Origin: Celeribacter sp. PS-C1
GTDB taxonomy: Bacteria > Pseudomonadota > Alphaproteobacteria > Rhodobacterales > Rhodobacteraceae
DNA: 64,000 bases
Direction of reading: 5' to 3'
Assembly (NCBI RefSeq): GCF_019429625.1
Contig: NZ_JAHXRW010000005.1
Coordinates: 238,458 to 302,457 of the forward strand
Made by a program: the position numbers and the translations under genes. The notes under the pieces were generated by a model. It ran no database searches. It was not told the origin of the DNA and saw only the letters and a program-made list of their open reading frames with translations. This document shows positions 9,408 through 20,368 of the stretch, in pieces (position 1 is the first letter of the stretch; each line of letters opens with the position of its first letter).

Positions 9408-10757
9408 ATGACACTCAAGAAACACATCCTTCTGACAACGGCGGCGACCGCGCTCGCGTTGACCAGCTTTGCGGCGAGCGCCGACACGTTGCGGTTCTGG
9501 ACCACCGAGGAACAGCCGGATCGTTTGGCGAAACAAGAAGAGATGGCCAAGGCGTTTGAAGAGCAAACTGGCACGGCTGTTGAGGTGATCCCGGTGACCG
9601 AGGCCGAGCTTGGCACGCGGGCCACCGCCGCCTTTGCTGCGGGTGATTTGCCGGATGTGATCTATCACACGTTGCAATATGCGCTGCCTTGGGCTGAGGC
9701 GGGGATCCTTGATATGGATGCCGCCACCGATGTGATCGAAGAGCTGGGTGTCGACACCTTCGCCCCTGGCGCTCTGGGCATGGCGGCGATGGATGATGGC
9801 TATGCCTCCGTGCCGGTCGATGGCTGGACCCAGATGATCGTCTATCGCAAGGACCTCTTCGACGAGGCAGGTCTTGAGGCACCGACCTCCTATGCCGCTG
9901 TCGAAGCCGCACTTGAAAAGCTCCACAACCCGCCGGAAATGTATGGCTTCGTTGCCGCGACCAAGGTGGACGAAAACTTTATGTCGCAGGTATTGGAACA
10001 TGTTTTCCTCGCCAATGGTGTGAGCCCTGTGAACGAGGGCGGTTTTGCTCCGCTTGATGAAGCGAAAACCACCGAAGTGCTTGATTTCTATAAAGCTATA
10101 GCCGAAGCCTCGCCTCCGGGTGATCTCTATTGGGACCAGTCCCGCACGCTCTACTTCTCTGGCAATGCGGCGATGATCATCTGGTCGCCCTTTATCCTTG
10201 ATGAGTTGGCCGGTCTACGCGACAGCGCTCCGCCCACGATCAACGATGATCCGACCTCCGGCGAACTGGCCTCGAAAACCGGCATTGTGACGACCTTCTC
10301 CGGTCCGTCCAACCCGGACGGCGCGGCCTGGGGCGACATCCGCTATTTCGGCATCACGTCGGATGCGGATACCGACGCTGCAGAGCAATTCGTGATGTAT
10401 TCCATGGATGAGGGCTATACCCAGACGCTGTCCATCGCACCTGAGGGCAAGTTCCCGGTGCGTCGTGGCACGGCTGATGATCCTGAGCTGTTCTCAAAGG
10501 CATGGGCCGAGCTTCCCGCCGGCGTCGACCGCAAAGCGCCGCTGGGTGAGCTTTATGCGCAGGACATGATCGACGAGATCGTTGGTGGCCTTGACGTGGC
10601 GCAGCGTTGGGGTGTGACCGAAGGTCAACTGACGCTCGCGTCCAAGATGATCAACTCTCAGGTCATCAACCGCGTGGTGCGCGAATATATCGACGGTGAA
10701 ATCGACGCGGCCGCTGCCGTGGCCGAGATGAACGCCGAACTGGGCGCGATCGAATAA
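9408..10757 (+). CDS. Sugar ABC transporter substrate-binding protein
   Basis: Periplasmic family 1 solute-binding protein, 449 aa. The signal peptide (MTLKKHILLTTAATALAL, cleavage after ASA) is followed by DTLRFWTTEEQPDRLAKQEE, typical of carbohydrate binding proteins. I chose ATG 9408 because AGGGAGAGAG precedes it; an upstream ATG at 9384 would put extra residues before the signal peptide. With MalF/MalG-type permeases, an MsmK-type ATPase and a GH63-like hydrolase in one operon, a glycoside is the likely ligand. Its identity cannot be read from sequence. Confidence 0.88.
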   Translation: MTLKKHILLTTAATALALTSFAASADTLRFWTTEEQPDRLAKQEEMAKAFEEQTGTAVEVIPVTEAELGTRATAAFAAGDLPDVIYHTLQYALPWAEAGILDMDAATDVIEELGVDTFAPGALGMAAMDDGYASVPVDGWTQMIVYRKDLFDEAGLEAPTSYAAVEAALEKLHNPPEMYGFVAATKVDENFMSQVLEHVFLANGVSPVNEGGFAPLDEAKTTEVLDFYKAIAEASPPGDLYWDQSRTLYFSGNAAMIIWSPFILDELAGLRDSAPPTINDDPTSGELASKTGIVTTFSGPSNPDGAAWGDIRYFGITSDADTDAAEQFVMYSMDEGYTQTLSIAPEGKFPVRRGTADDPELFSKAWAELPAGVDRKAPLGELYAQDMIDEIVGGLDVAQRWGVTEGQLTLASKMINSQVINRVVREYIDGEIDAAAAVAEMNAELGAIE

Positions 10758-10766
10758 GCGCTTATC

Positions 10767-10789
10767 GGGGGTGCGGCTCACGCACCCCC
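10767..10789 (+). terminator. Hairpin after the binding-protein gene
   Basis: Perfect 9-bp stem GGGGGTGCG / CGCACCCCC with a 5-nt loop, then TCTCTTT. It sits between the binding-protein gene and the permease gene, the same arrangement as after urtA. Probably a partial terminator setting binding protein above permease. Confidence 0.7.
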
Positions 10790-10818
10790 TCTCTTTCAGA
10801 ACAGACAGGGAGTTTTCC

Positions 10819-12066
10819 ATGTCGGACATCGGACCTCCGCGCGGGGCCGGGCCTTTGGCCCGTTCCGAAGCGCGCCTCGCTTGGGGGCTTTTGACCCCTA
10901 CGATTTTAGCCGTTTCACTGGTCGTAATTCTGCCGCTTCTGGCGATCTTCTGGATTTCCGTGAAACCCGTCTCACTGTCGGATTTGCGGGCACCGGAAAC
11001 GGTTGTGCGCGAAGACCTGCGTGGGCGCCCTGCGGCACCGGGCGACGAGGCGACGCTCCGATACCGGCTGCGCAACTCGTCTCCGAGTTCCGAAATCACT
11101 GGCGTGACCTTGGAAGACAGCTGGCCCGAGGGTCTCGCGCTCGCGGGTGAGTTGGACCCGCGTTGTCAGATCGCCGAGGGGATTTTGTCCTGTGATCTGG
11201 GCGATTGGGAGGGCGGCTATCGTGAGACGCTGAATATCCCTGTCGTGACCGAGCAGGCGTGGTTCGATACGGATGGCGATGTCGAGGACACGCCGGTTGA
11301 AGTCGATGGCAAAGCCTCTTTCGTGCTCACCAATGGTGAATTTACATTGAAGAATTTTGTGTCCGTATTTGACGGCGGCGAGTTCTTTAACGTCCTTGGA
11401 GTAACCCTATTTTACACGGTCTTCGGCACGGTGGGGGCGCTGGTCATGGGGCTTTTCGCCTCCATGTTGCTCAATCACTCCTTCAAGGGCCAAGGCATTC
11501 TGCGCGGGCTTTACCTTTTTCCCTATGTGGCGCCGGTGATTGCGGTGGCCTTCGCATGGATTTTGCTCTTCGATCCCTTCTCCGGCTCCGCCAACGCGCT
11601 TTTGGTGCAGATGGGGGTGACGGATCAGGCGATCAACTTCTTTGGCGAGCGGCCTTTGGCATTGATCATGGTGACGCTTTTCGAGATCTGGCGCTATTTC
11701 CCGCTGTCTTTCTTGTTCATCCTCGCCCGGATGCAGTCGATCTCGACCGATATGTATGAGGCGGCCGACATGGATGGTGCCTCGCCGTTCCAGCAATTCT
11801 GGTATCTCAGCATGCCGCAGCTTTTGGGTATTTTGTCGGTGCTCTTCCTGTTGCGCTTCATTTGGACGTTCAACAAATTCGACGACATTTTCCTTTTGAC
11901 TGGCGGCAACGCGGGAACGCGAGTTTTGACCGTGAATGTCTATGAACAGGCCTTTGCAGTGTCGAACATCGGCGCGGGCGCTGCGGTGGCCGTGGTGATA
12001 TTCGCCTGTCTGCTTTTGTTCTCCGTGTTCTTCTTCAAATTCATGTCGAAGGAGGAAGGGCTATGA
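10819..12066 (+). CDS. Sugar ABC permease, MalF-type, with periplasmic insert
   Basis: Inner-membrane permease, 415 aa from ATG 10819 (CAGGGAG upstream). Membrane segment 1 is at residues 24-46. Residues about 55-175 form an extracytoplasmic insert with the look of a DUF11-type beta domain (ATLRYRLRNSSPSSEITGV, then C116-x8-C125, which could form a disulfide). The permease core follows, with the EAA loop YEAADMDGASPFQQFWYLSMP that contacts the ATPase. Typical members are about 290-310 aa, so the insert accounts for the extra length. It occupies the topological place of the E. coli MalF P2 loop, which touches the binding protein. Confidence 0.87.
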   Translation: MSDIGPPRGAGPLARSEARLAWGLLTPTILAVSLVVILPLLAIFWISVKPVSLSDLRAPETVVREDLRGRPAAPGDEATLRYRLRNSSPSSEITGVTLEDSWPEGLALAGELDPRCQIAEGILSCDLGDWEGGYRETLNIPVVTEQAWFDTDGDVEDTPVEVDGKASFVLTNGEFTLKNFVSVFDGGEFFNVLGVTLFYTVFGTVGALVMGLFASMLLNHSFKGQGILRGLYLFPYVAPVIAVAFAWILLFDPFSGSANALLVQMGVTDQAINFFGERPLALIMVTLFEIWRYFPLSFLFILARMQSISTDMYEAADMDGASPFQQFWYLSMPQLLGILSVLFLLRFIWTFNKFDDIFLLTGGNAGTRVLTVNVYEQAFAVSNIGAGAAVAVVIFACLLLFSVFFFKFMSKEEGL

Positions 12067-13274
12067 AGCACCTCCGTTTTGGATATCTCACCGGCCCCGC
12101 CTTGGGCGTTTTGTGGACCTTCGTCATCGCGGTGACCGTCGCCGTGGCGATGAGTTTCGCCACCGGCGAGGCGTTCCGGCCCTCTCTGACATGGTCTGTT
12201 ATCTTTGGGATTCCCACTGGATTGGCGCTTGTCTGGGGCGGGACGACTTTGGTCGCCTCTGCCGTGCTCTCCGTGGTCTATTTTATTGCCCTGTCGCTTG
12301 GGATCGGTCCGGTTTTGACTGGCAACGTGTCCTCTGTGGCGCGCGTCGCGGCGGCTGTGTTCATGGGCATCGGCATCGGTTGGCCTCTCAAGGTCTTCGT
12401 CGAGGAATTGACCATGGGCGCGCTGACGCGCCATGAGTTCGAGGAAGCGGTGATCCGCACGCTCAAGGGGTTTGGCTATATCTTCTTCACCGCCATCGTG
12501 GTCATTCCGTTCTATGTGATGGTGATGACCAGCCTGAAAAATCAGGCGCAACTGATGCAGAACCCCTTGGATTTCTCCATTGATCTGTCACAGGGCTGGG
12601 GTCTGTTCCGGTCCTATGTCGAACTGATCACGGAGTTCAATTTCGGCTCCTATATGTGGACGTCGTTCTACATTTCTGTGCTGACCGTGTTCATCACGCT
12701 GTTGTTCGCGATCCCCGGCGCTTATGCCGTCGCGCGGCTGAGGTTCCGAGGGCAGGCGGCGTTTTCGCGGTCTATCCTCTTGATCTACATGGTGCCGATG
12801 ATCGTTCTGGCGCTGCCGATCTACATCGCCTTTTCGATGATGGGACTGCGCAATTCGATCACCGGCATCGTCATGATCTACCCGGTGACAACGATCCCTG
12901 TGGCTTTGTATATGCTGCAAGGCTACTTCCGCGGCCTGCCCGCAGAAATCGAGGAGGCGGGGTTGATGGACGGGCTCTCGCGGCTACAGGTGATCTTGAA
13001 GATTACCCTACCGCTCAGCTTGCCCGCGCTCGCCTCCGTGTCGCTTTACGTTTTCATGATCGCATGGAACGAGTTCCTCTTGGCCTTCATGCTCTTGGAT
13101 GATCCGTCGAAATTCACCCTGACGCGCGGCATCGCCTCGCTCAACTCGTCGGAAATTCCACGGCAACACCTCATGGCTGGTTCGGTGATCGCCACCGTGC
13201 CGATCATGGCGCTGTTCTTGGGGCTGGAAAAATTCATGACCAAGGGCCTGACGGCGGGGAGTGTGAAAGGATGA
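12063..13274 (+). CDS. Sugar ABC permease, MalG-type, N-terminally extended
   Basis: Partner permease, 403 aa, overlapping the MalF-type stop by ATGA. The core with the EAA loop EEAGLMDGLSRLQVILKITLP is preceded by about 120 extra residues containing three or four hydrophobic segments (for example VLWTFVIAVTVAVAM and SAVLSVVYFIALSLGIG). Usual MalG proteins have about 280 aa and six segments. The N-terminal extension parallels the enlarged MalF-type partner. Its stop overlaps the next start (ATGA). Confidence 0.87.
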   Translation: MKHLRFGYLTGPALGVLWTFVIAVTVAVAMSFATGEAFRPSLTWSVIFGIPTGLALVWGGTTLVASAVLSVVYFIALSLGIGPVLTGNVSSVARVAAAVFMGIGIGWPLKVFVEELTMGALTRHEFEEAVIRTLKGFGYIFFTAIVVIPFYVMVMTSLKNQAQLMQNPLDFSIDLSQGWGLFRSYVELITEFNFGSYMWTSFYISVLTVFITLLFAIPGAYAVARLRFRGQAAFSRSILLIYMVPMIVLALPIYIAFSMMGLRNSITGIVMIYPVTTIPVALYMLQGYFRGLPAEIEEAGLMDGLSRLQVILKITLPLSLPALASVSLYVFMIAWNEFLLAFMLLDDPSKFTLTRGIASLNSSEIPRQHLMAGSVIATVPIMALFLGLEKFMTKGLTAGSVKG

Positions 13275-14542
13275 CGTTTCAAAACCCCATCGACCAAGCC
13301 GCCCGCGATGTCCTCTTGGGCAATGATCGCGGCGGCTATACCATCCCGACCGCACGGCTTTATCCCTATCAGTGGAACTGGGACAGCATGTTCTCGGCCT
13401 GGGGCTATGCCACATTCGACTTGGCGCGGGCTTGGCAGGAGGTGCATCTGCTGTTCGCCTCGCAATGGGACACCGGCATGGTGCCGCATATCATTTTCCA
13501 CAAGGTCGACCCGGATTACTTTCCGGGGCCGAAGGTCTGGGGCGCGACCCATGAGCCGCCGACCTCGGGCATTTCGCAGCCGCCTGTGGCCGCGACGCTC
13601 ATTCGGAAAATCTACGAGAAGAACCCTGAGGCGGGGCTGTCGCATGTCAAAACCCTCTATCCGAAACTGGTCGCTTGGCACGATTGGTGGATCAGGGAGC
13701 GCTGCAAAGACGGGCCTGTTGCGATCATCCATCCGTGGGAGAGCGGGCGGGACAATTGTCCGGATTGGGACCTCGGCATGGAGGCCATCGCGATCAACGA
13801 GGATGACCCCTATTTGCGCCGCGACACCACCCACGTGAAGGTGGAGGAGCGCCCGCAGAAATGGGATTACGACCGCTATCTGGCGATCCTGGCCTTTGGC
13901 CGTTCCGTGAATTGGGACGACCGCGAGATGGTCGAAAACGGGCCCTTCCTCATGGCCGATCCTGGGATCACTTTTGTGCTCCTGCGGGCGTTTTCCGATC
14001 TCATCGCTTTGGGCCGCATCTTGAGTGAGGACGTTACCACATTGCAGGCGCAAGAGGCGCAGCTTCGCGAGGGGCTCGACAAGATGTGGAACGCCGAAAA
14101 GGGCTGGTTCGATGCTTATGACATGCGGACCGGCAAGTTCGCGAATGTCTTGGGGTCGGGCGCGTTTCTGTCCTATCTCGCGGGCGTCTCGCGCCCGGCC
14201 TTGGACGCCCATTTCGCGCGGATTTGGGATAAGGTCACTTACGGCATCCCCTCCGCCGACCCGGACAGTGAACGGTTCGAGCCACGGCGCTATTGGCGTG
14301 GGCCGACATGGCCGGTGGTCAATTCGCTCATCGCCATGGGGCTCAAGGACATGGGCCGCACAGAGGCCGAAGCACGACTGCGCGACGAGACCGCCCGGCT
14401 GATCGAGGGCGGTGGCTTTTGGGAATATTACGATCCGATGGATGGCACGCCCTGCGGCGGGGCCTCCTTTGGCTGGACGGCTGCCGTCTGGCTCACTTGG
14501 TGCGGTCTGAACCGCACTCCGGTAACGGCAGAGAAGGAGTAA
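13271..14542 (+). CDS. GH63-like glycosidase (glycosylglycerate hydrolase type)
   Basis: 423-aa cytoplasmic protein without signal peptide, (alpha/alpha)6-barrel type. The N-terminal PYQWNWDSMFSAWG block, the YWRGPTWPVVNSLIAMGL block and the C-terminal WEYYDPMDGTPCGG...FGWTAAVWLTW block match GH63 enzymes of the mannosylglycerate / glucosylglycerate hydrolase group. Encoded between permease and ATPase with overlapping or near-overlapping starts, it probably hydrolyses the imported glycoside. Substrate is inferred only; trehalose-like or glucosylglycerol-like sugars are alternatives. Confidence 0.78.
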   Translation: MTFQNPIDQAARDVLLGNDRGGYTIPTARLYPYQWNWDSMFSAWGYATFDLARAWQEVHLLFASQWDTGMVPHIIFHKVDPDYFPGPKVWGATHEPPTSGISQPPVAATLIRKIYEKNPEAGLSHVKTLYPKLVAWHDWWIRERCKDGPVAIIHPWESGRDNCPDWDLGMEAIAINEDDPYLRRDTTHVKVEERPQKWDYDRYLAILAFGRSVNWDDREMVENGPFLMADPGITFVLLRAFSDLIALGRILSEDVTTLQAQEAQLREGLDKMWNAEKGWFDAYDMRTGKFANVLGSGAFLSYLAGVSRPALDAHFARIWDKVTYGIPSADPDSERFEPRRYWRGPTWPVVNSLIAMGLKDMGRTEAEARLRDETARLIEGGGFWEYYDPMDGTPCGGASFGWTAAVWLTWCGLNRTPVTAEKE

Positions 14543-14545
14543 GCT

Positions 14546-15556
14546 ATGTCGAGCATTGAGCTACAGGCCGTCGAGAAATGGTTCGGCGATGTGCAGGTGA
14601 TCAAGGGCGTCGATCTGAAGATCGACGAGGGCGAATTCATCATTTTCGTGGGGCCGTCCGGGTGCGGTAAATCTACGCTTTTGCGGATGATCGCGGGCCT
14701 CGAAGAGACCTCACGCGGCAAGATTTTCGTGGGTGAGCGTGACGCCACCGCCGAACCACCGTCGAAGCGGGGACTGGCGATGGTGTTCCAAAGCTACGCG
14801 CTCTACCCGCATATGTCGGTGCGCGACAATGTGGGCTTTGCGCTCAAAGCCGCCGGTGAGCCGAAGGATGTGATCAAGCAAAAGGTCGACGAGGCCGCGC
14901 GGGTTTTGAAGCTCGATGACTACCTCGATCGCCGTCCGAAAGACCTTTCTGGGGGGCAACGGCAACGTGTCGCCATTGGCCGCTCCATCGTGCGCGATCC
15001 GACGGCGTTTCTCTTTGACGAACCGCTCTCGAATTTGGACGCTGCGCTGCGGGTCGAGATGCGCTACGAGCTTGCGAAACTGCACCGCTCGCTGAAATCC
15101 ACGATGATCTATGTGACCCACGATCAGGTCGAGGCGATGACGCTCGCCGACCGTATCGTTGTGTTGGAAGCGGGCAAGATTGCACAGGTCGGCACACCGA
15201 AAGAGCTTTACGAACGCCCCGGCAACCTCTTCGTGGCGCAGTTCATTGGCTCGCCCAAGATGAACGTCATTCCGGCGACCTCATTGGGTCTGGGCGACAA
15301 GGGTAAGGACTTGGGCATTCGCCCGGAACATATCGCCATCGTTGCCCCCGGCGAGGGCGATCTCGATGGCACGGTGGATGTGGTCGAATACTTGGGCGCC
15401 GACACCTACATCATCGTTGATGCAGAGAATGGCGCGGGTCAGATGACCATTCGTGATCTGGGCGATGCGCCGCATCAGCCGGGTGAAAAGGTCGGGCTGA
15501 AATTCGGTGAGGGCCGCACGCATCTGTTTGACGAGGCTGGTCTGGCGATCCGCTAA
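14546..15556 (+). CDS. Sugar ABC transporter ATPase (MsmK/UgpC type)
   Basis: 336-aa ATPase. Walker A is GPSGCGKST, the signature LSGGQRQRVAIGRSIV, Walker B AFLFDEPLSNLDA, and the switch histidine is in YVTHDQVEA. The C-terminal TOBE/OB regulatory domain begins near residue 235. GAGAAGGAG precedes the ATG, 3 bp after the glycosidase stop. It is the last gene of the lacI operon and is followed by a strong terminator. Confidence 0.93.
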   Translation: MSSIELQAVEKWFGDVQVIKGVDLKIDEGEFIIFVGPSGCGKSTLLRMIAGLEETSRGKIFVGERDATAEPPSKRGLAMVFQSYALYPHMSVRDNVGFALKAAGEPKDVIKQKVDEAARVLKLDDYLDRRPKDLSGGQRQRVAIGRSIVRDPTAFLFDEPLSNLDAALRVEMRYELAKLHRSLKSTMIYVTHDQVEAMTLADRIVVLEAGKIAQVGTPKELYERPGNLFVAQFIGSPKMNVIPATSLGLGDKGKDLGIRPEHIAIVAPGEGDLDGTVDVVEYLGADTYIIVDAENGAGQMTIRDLGDAPHQPGEKVGLKFGEGRTHLFDEAGLAIR

Positions 15557-15574
15557 GAGGATACATAACAAATG

Positions 15575-15607
15575 AAAAACGGCAGGCTGTTGTGGCCTGC
15601 CGTTTTT
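15575..15607. terminator. Bidirectional intrinsic terminator
   Basis: Stem AAAAACGGCAGGC (15575-15587) / GCCTGCCGTTTTT (15595-15607) with a 7-nt loop. It has a T-run on each strand and lies between the convergent sugar ATPase gene and nrdF. Confidence 0.92.
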
Positions 15608-15626
15608 GTGTCTGCGATGCCCGAGA

Positions 15627-18732
<3,106 letters not shown>

Positions 18733-18751
<19 letters not shown>

Positions 18752-19215
18752 GGCGCATCCCCCATTTGTGCGAGGCCGAGGTTCCGGCCCATTTTTTCCA
18801 ATCCGGCGCGAACCCGCGCGATGTCGTTGTCAAATCCCGCCAGCTCGAATTTGTACAAGAGCGGGACATTGCATTTCCGGGCGATCACATCGCCCGCGCT
18901 GGCAAACAAAGTGCCGAAATTTCGATTTCCGGCCCCGATAACGCCACGCAGCAGTGCGCGGGTGTCGGGATCGTTCAAGAGGCGGATCACCTGTTTCGGA
19001 ACCGCGCCGCGCCCCTCGCCATCCGCATAGGTCGGACAGATCAGGACGAAAGGCCGGTCAATCACCGGCCTTGTGTCTTTTGGAGAGATCGGAATGCGTT
19101 TCGCCGGAAGGCCAAGCCTATCAATGAACCGCACCGTATTGCCCGAGCTCGAGGAGTAATAGACGATATCCGGAAAGCAGCTTGGCAGCGCCGGTTCTGG
19201 ACACACGTCTGACAT
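18733..19215 (-). CDS. nrdI: NrdI flavodoxin-like activase
   Basis: 160-aa flavodoxin-fold protein that supplies oxidant for Mn-NrdF cofactor assembly. The FMN phosphate loop is [12 protein letters not shown], and later loops ([33 protein letters not shown]) match NrdI. The start at 19215 has a weak ribosome binding site, 9 bp after nrdH; it may rely on coupling. The N-terminus is about 15 residues longer than usual. Confidence 0.93.
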
Positions 19216-19224
19216 CGGATCAAC

Positions 19225-19467
19225 TCAGGACAGGCGTGCGATCATGTCGGGGCGGAAGCCGGACCAGTGATCGTCACCGGCGACGACAACAGGCGCCTGA
19301 CGGTAGCCGAGGCCGGTCACATGGGACATGGCGTCGTCGTCTTGGGTCAGGTCGATCACATCGTAGCTGATGCCTTTGGCGTCAAGTGCGCGCGTCGTGG
19401 CGGTGCATTGCACACAGGCGGGTTTGGAATAGACGATGATGGTGTCGGTTGCGGTTTCAACGGTCAT
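19225..19467 (-). CDS. nrdH: NrdH glutaredoxin-like electron donor
   Basis: 80-aa thioredoxin-fold protein with a CVQC active site near residue 18 and the NrdH C-terminal segment WSGFRPDMI. It reduces NrdE. First gene of the operon; its ribosome binding site lies inside the regulatory hairpin of the upstream B12 riboswitch. Confidence 0.95.
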   Translation of the reverse strand: MTVETATDTIIVYSKPACVQCTATTRALDAKGISYDVIDLTQDDDAMSHVTGLGYRQAPVVVAGDDHWSGFRPDMIARLS

Positions 19468-19473
19468 TGCTCT

Positions 19474-19501
19474 CTGTCCTCTGTCTTAGTGCCGAGGACA
19501 G
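19474..19501 (-). promoter_or_regulatory. Ribosome-site sequestering hairpin of nrdH
   Basis: On the minus-strand transcript CTGTCCTC (19494-19501) can pair perfectly with GAGGACAG (19474-19481), which contains the nrdH ribosome binding site, leaving a 12-nt loop. This is a plausible expression platform for translational control by the riboswitch immediately upstream. Confidence 0.65.
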
Positions 19502-19539
19502 CGGAAAACCCCGCGCCCCCGAACCCTCCGTTCGTGGTT

Positions 19540-19725
19540 CTGTTCCGCTTTGGCAGGTCTCCTGACTTCGCGGATCATGGCTTGACTGGCCTTCCCAGGA
19601 ACCCTTTCAAAGGGCGGCCCCAGTGGCGTTTTCAGCCTCGCTCACCGCTTACAGTTACGGGGGTAGCGCCGGATTTTCACCGATCTTCCCTCTTAGCCAC
19701 CAACGCGAGTCGATGGAACCGAAGC
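19540..19725 (-). ncRNA. Cobalamin riboswitch
   Basis: The minus-strand leader of nrdH contains the canonical blocks of the adenosylcobalamin riboswitch in order: GAGGGAA, GGTGAAAATCC, CCCCCGTAACTGTAAGCGG, CGCCACTG, GGAAGGC, and the B12 box AGTCAGGAGACCTGCC. GGTTCC near 19715 and GGAAC near 19543 can close P1. The family represses downstream genes when B12 is abundant, so this would switch off the B12-independent class Ib reductase. Confidence 0.95.
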
Positions 19726-19730
19726 AACAT

Positions 19731-19761
19731 CATATAGCTTCCTGAGGTGGTCTGGTGTCAA
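19731..19761 (-). promoter_or_regulatory. Promoter of the riboswitch-nrdHIEF transcript
   Basis: A perfect -35 box TTGACA (complement of 19756-19761) and a -10-like CTATAT/TATATG (complement of 19731-19737), spaced 18-19 bp. Transcription would begin at about 19724, at the start of the riboswitch. Confidence 0.55.
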
Positions 19762-19801
19762 TATATAGATAGCGCTTGACAGGGAATTAATCGGGGACAA
19801 A

Positions 19802-20368
19802 TCACCGACGCAGCTCTTGGGTGATCTCTTGTGCCAAATTTTGCAGCGCTTGGCCCGAGGCGCGGGCGATGCCTGCCGGGCTGGCATCCGGCATCGGCAC
19901 CGTGATGTCGAACCGTCTGATCCGTTCTCGCACAACATGGTCATAAGAGGAAATCGCAAACTGGCCTTTCAGGTCAAATTGTCCGGATGTGCGCGCCACC
20001 ATATCGGAGACCTGCACATGCACGGCGGCCTGCGCAGGCGTTTCAAGCGGCCAGGGTTCGGCCGCGACAGTGGCAGACCCGCCACGCGAAATGGCTTCCG
20101 CCAGACGTAGGGTCACGGCGCGGCGTGGCTCGTCTGCCCATAGCGCGTTGTCCAAGGGCGTCAATGCACCATCCGCGCCCTCGATCAAAATCTGCGACTC
20201 TTCGGCATAAGCGGGCAGGGAGACCTCGCGGATCTCCAGCGTCGCCACCTGCATCTGCACCTGCGCGGTCTCGGCGGGCGCGCTGTCGATCAAATAGCGC
20301 GGTTCGGTGCCGCCACAGGCGGTGAGGGCCAGAAAAGCGAGGGGAAGAAAACGAACCATAGTGATCAC
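19802..20368 (-). CDS. pqiC: PqiC-like lipoprotein
   Basis: 188-aa outer-membrane-associated lipoprotein of the ABC-type transport auxiliary / PqiC family. The N-terminus is a lipoprotein signal with lipobox LTAC (Cys about residue 18). The start ATG overlaps the pqiB stop; Met4 is an alternative. It would work with PqiB to bridge inner and outer membranes for lipid movement. Last gene of the pqi operon. Confidence 0.85.
   Translation of the reverse strand: MITMVRFLPLAFLALTACGGTEPRYLIDSAPAETAQVQMQVATLEIREVSLPAYAEESQILIEGADGALTPLDNALWADEPRRAVTLRLAEAISRGGSATVAAEPWPLETPAQAAVHVQVSDMVARTSGQFDLKGQFAISSYDHVVRERIRRFDITVPMPDASPAGIARASGQALQNLAQEITQELRR

Noticed and set aside
19758..19770. NrdR-box-like AATATATAG near the nrd promoter
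   Set aside because: Only the AT-rich core matches; flanking positions of the consensus do not, and no second box was seen.
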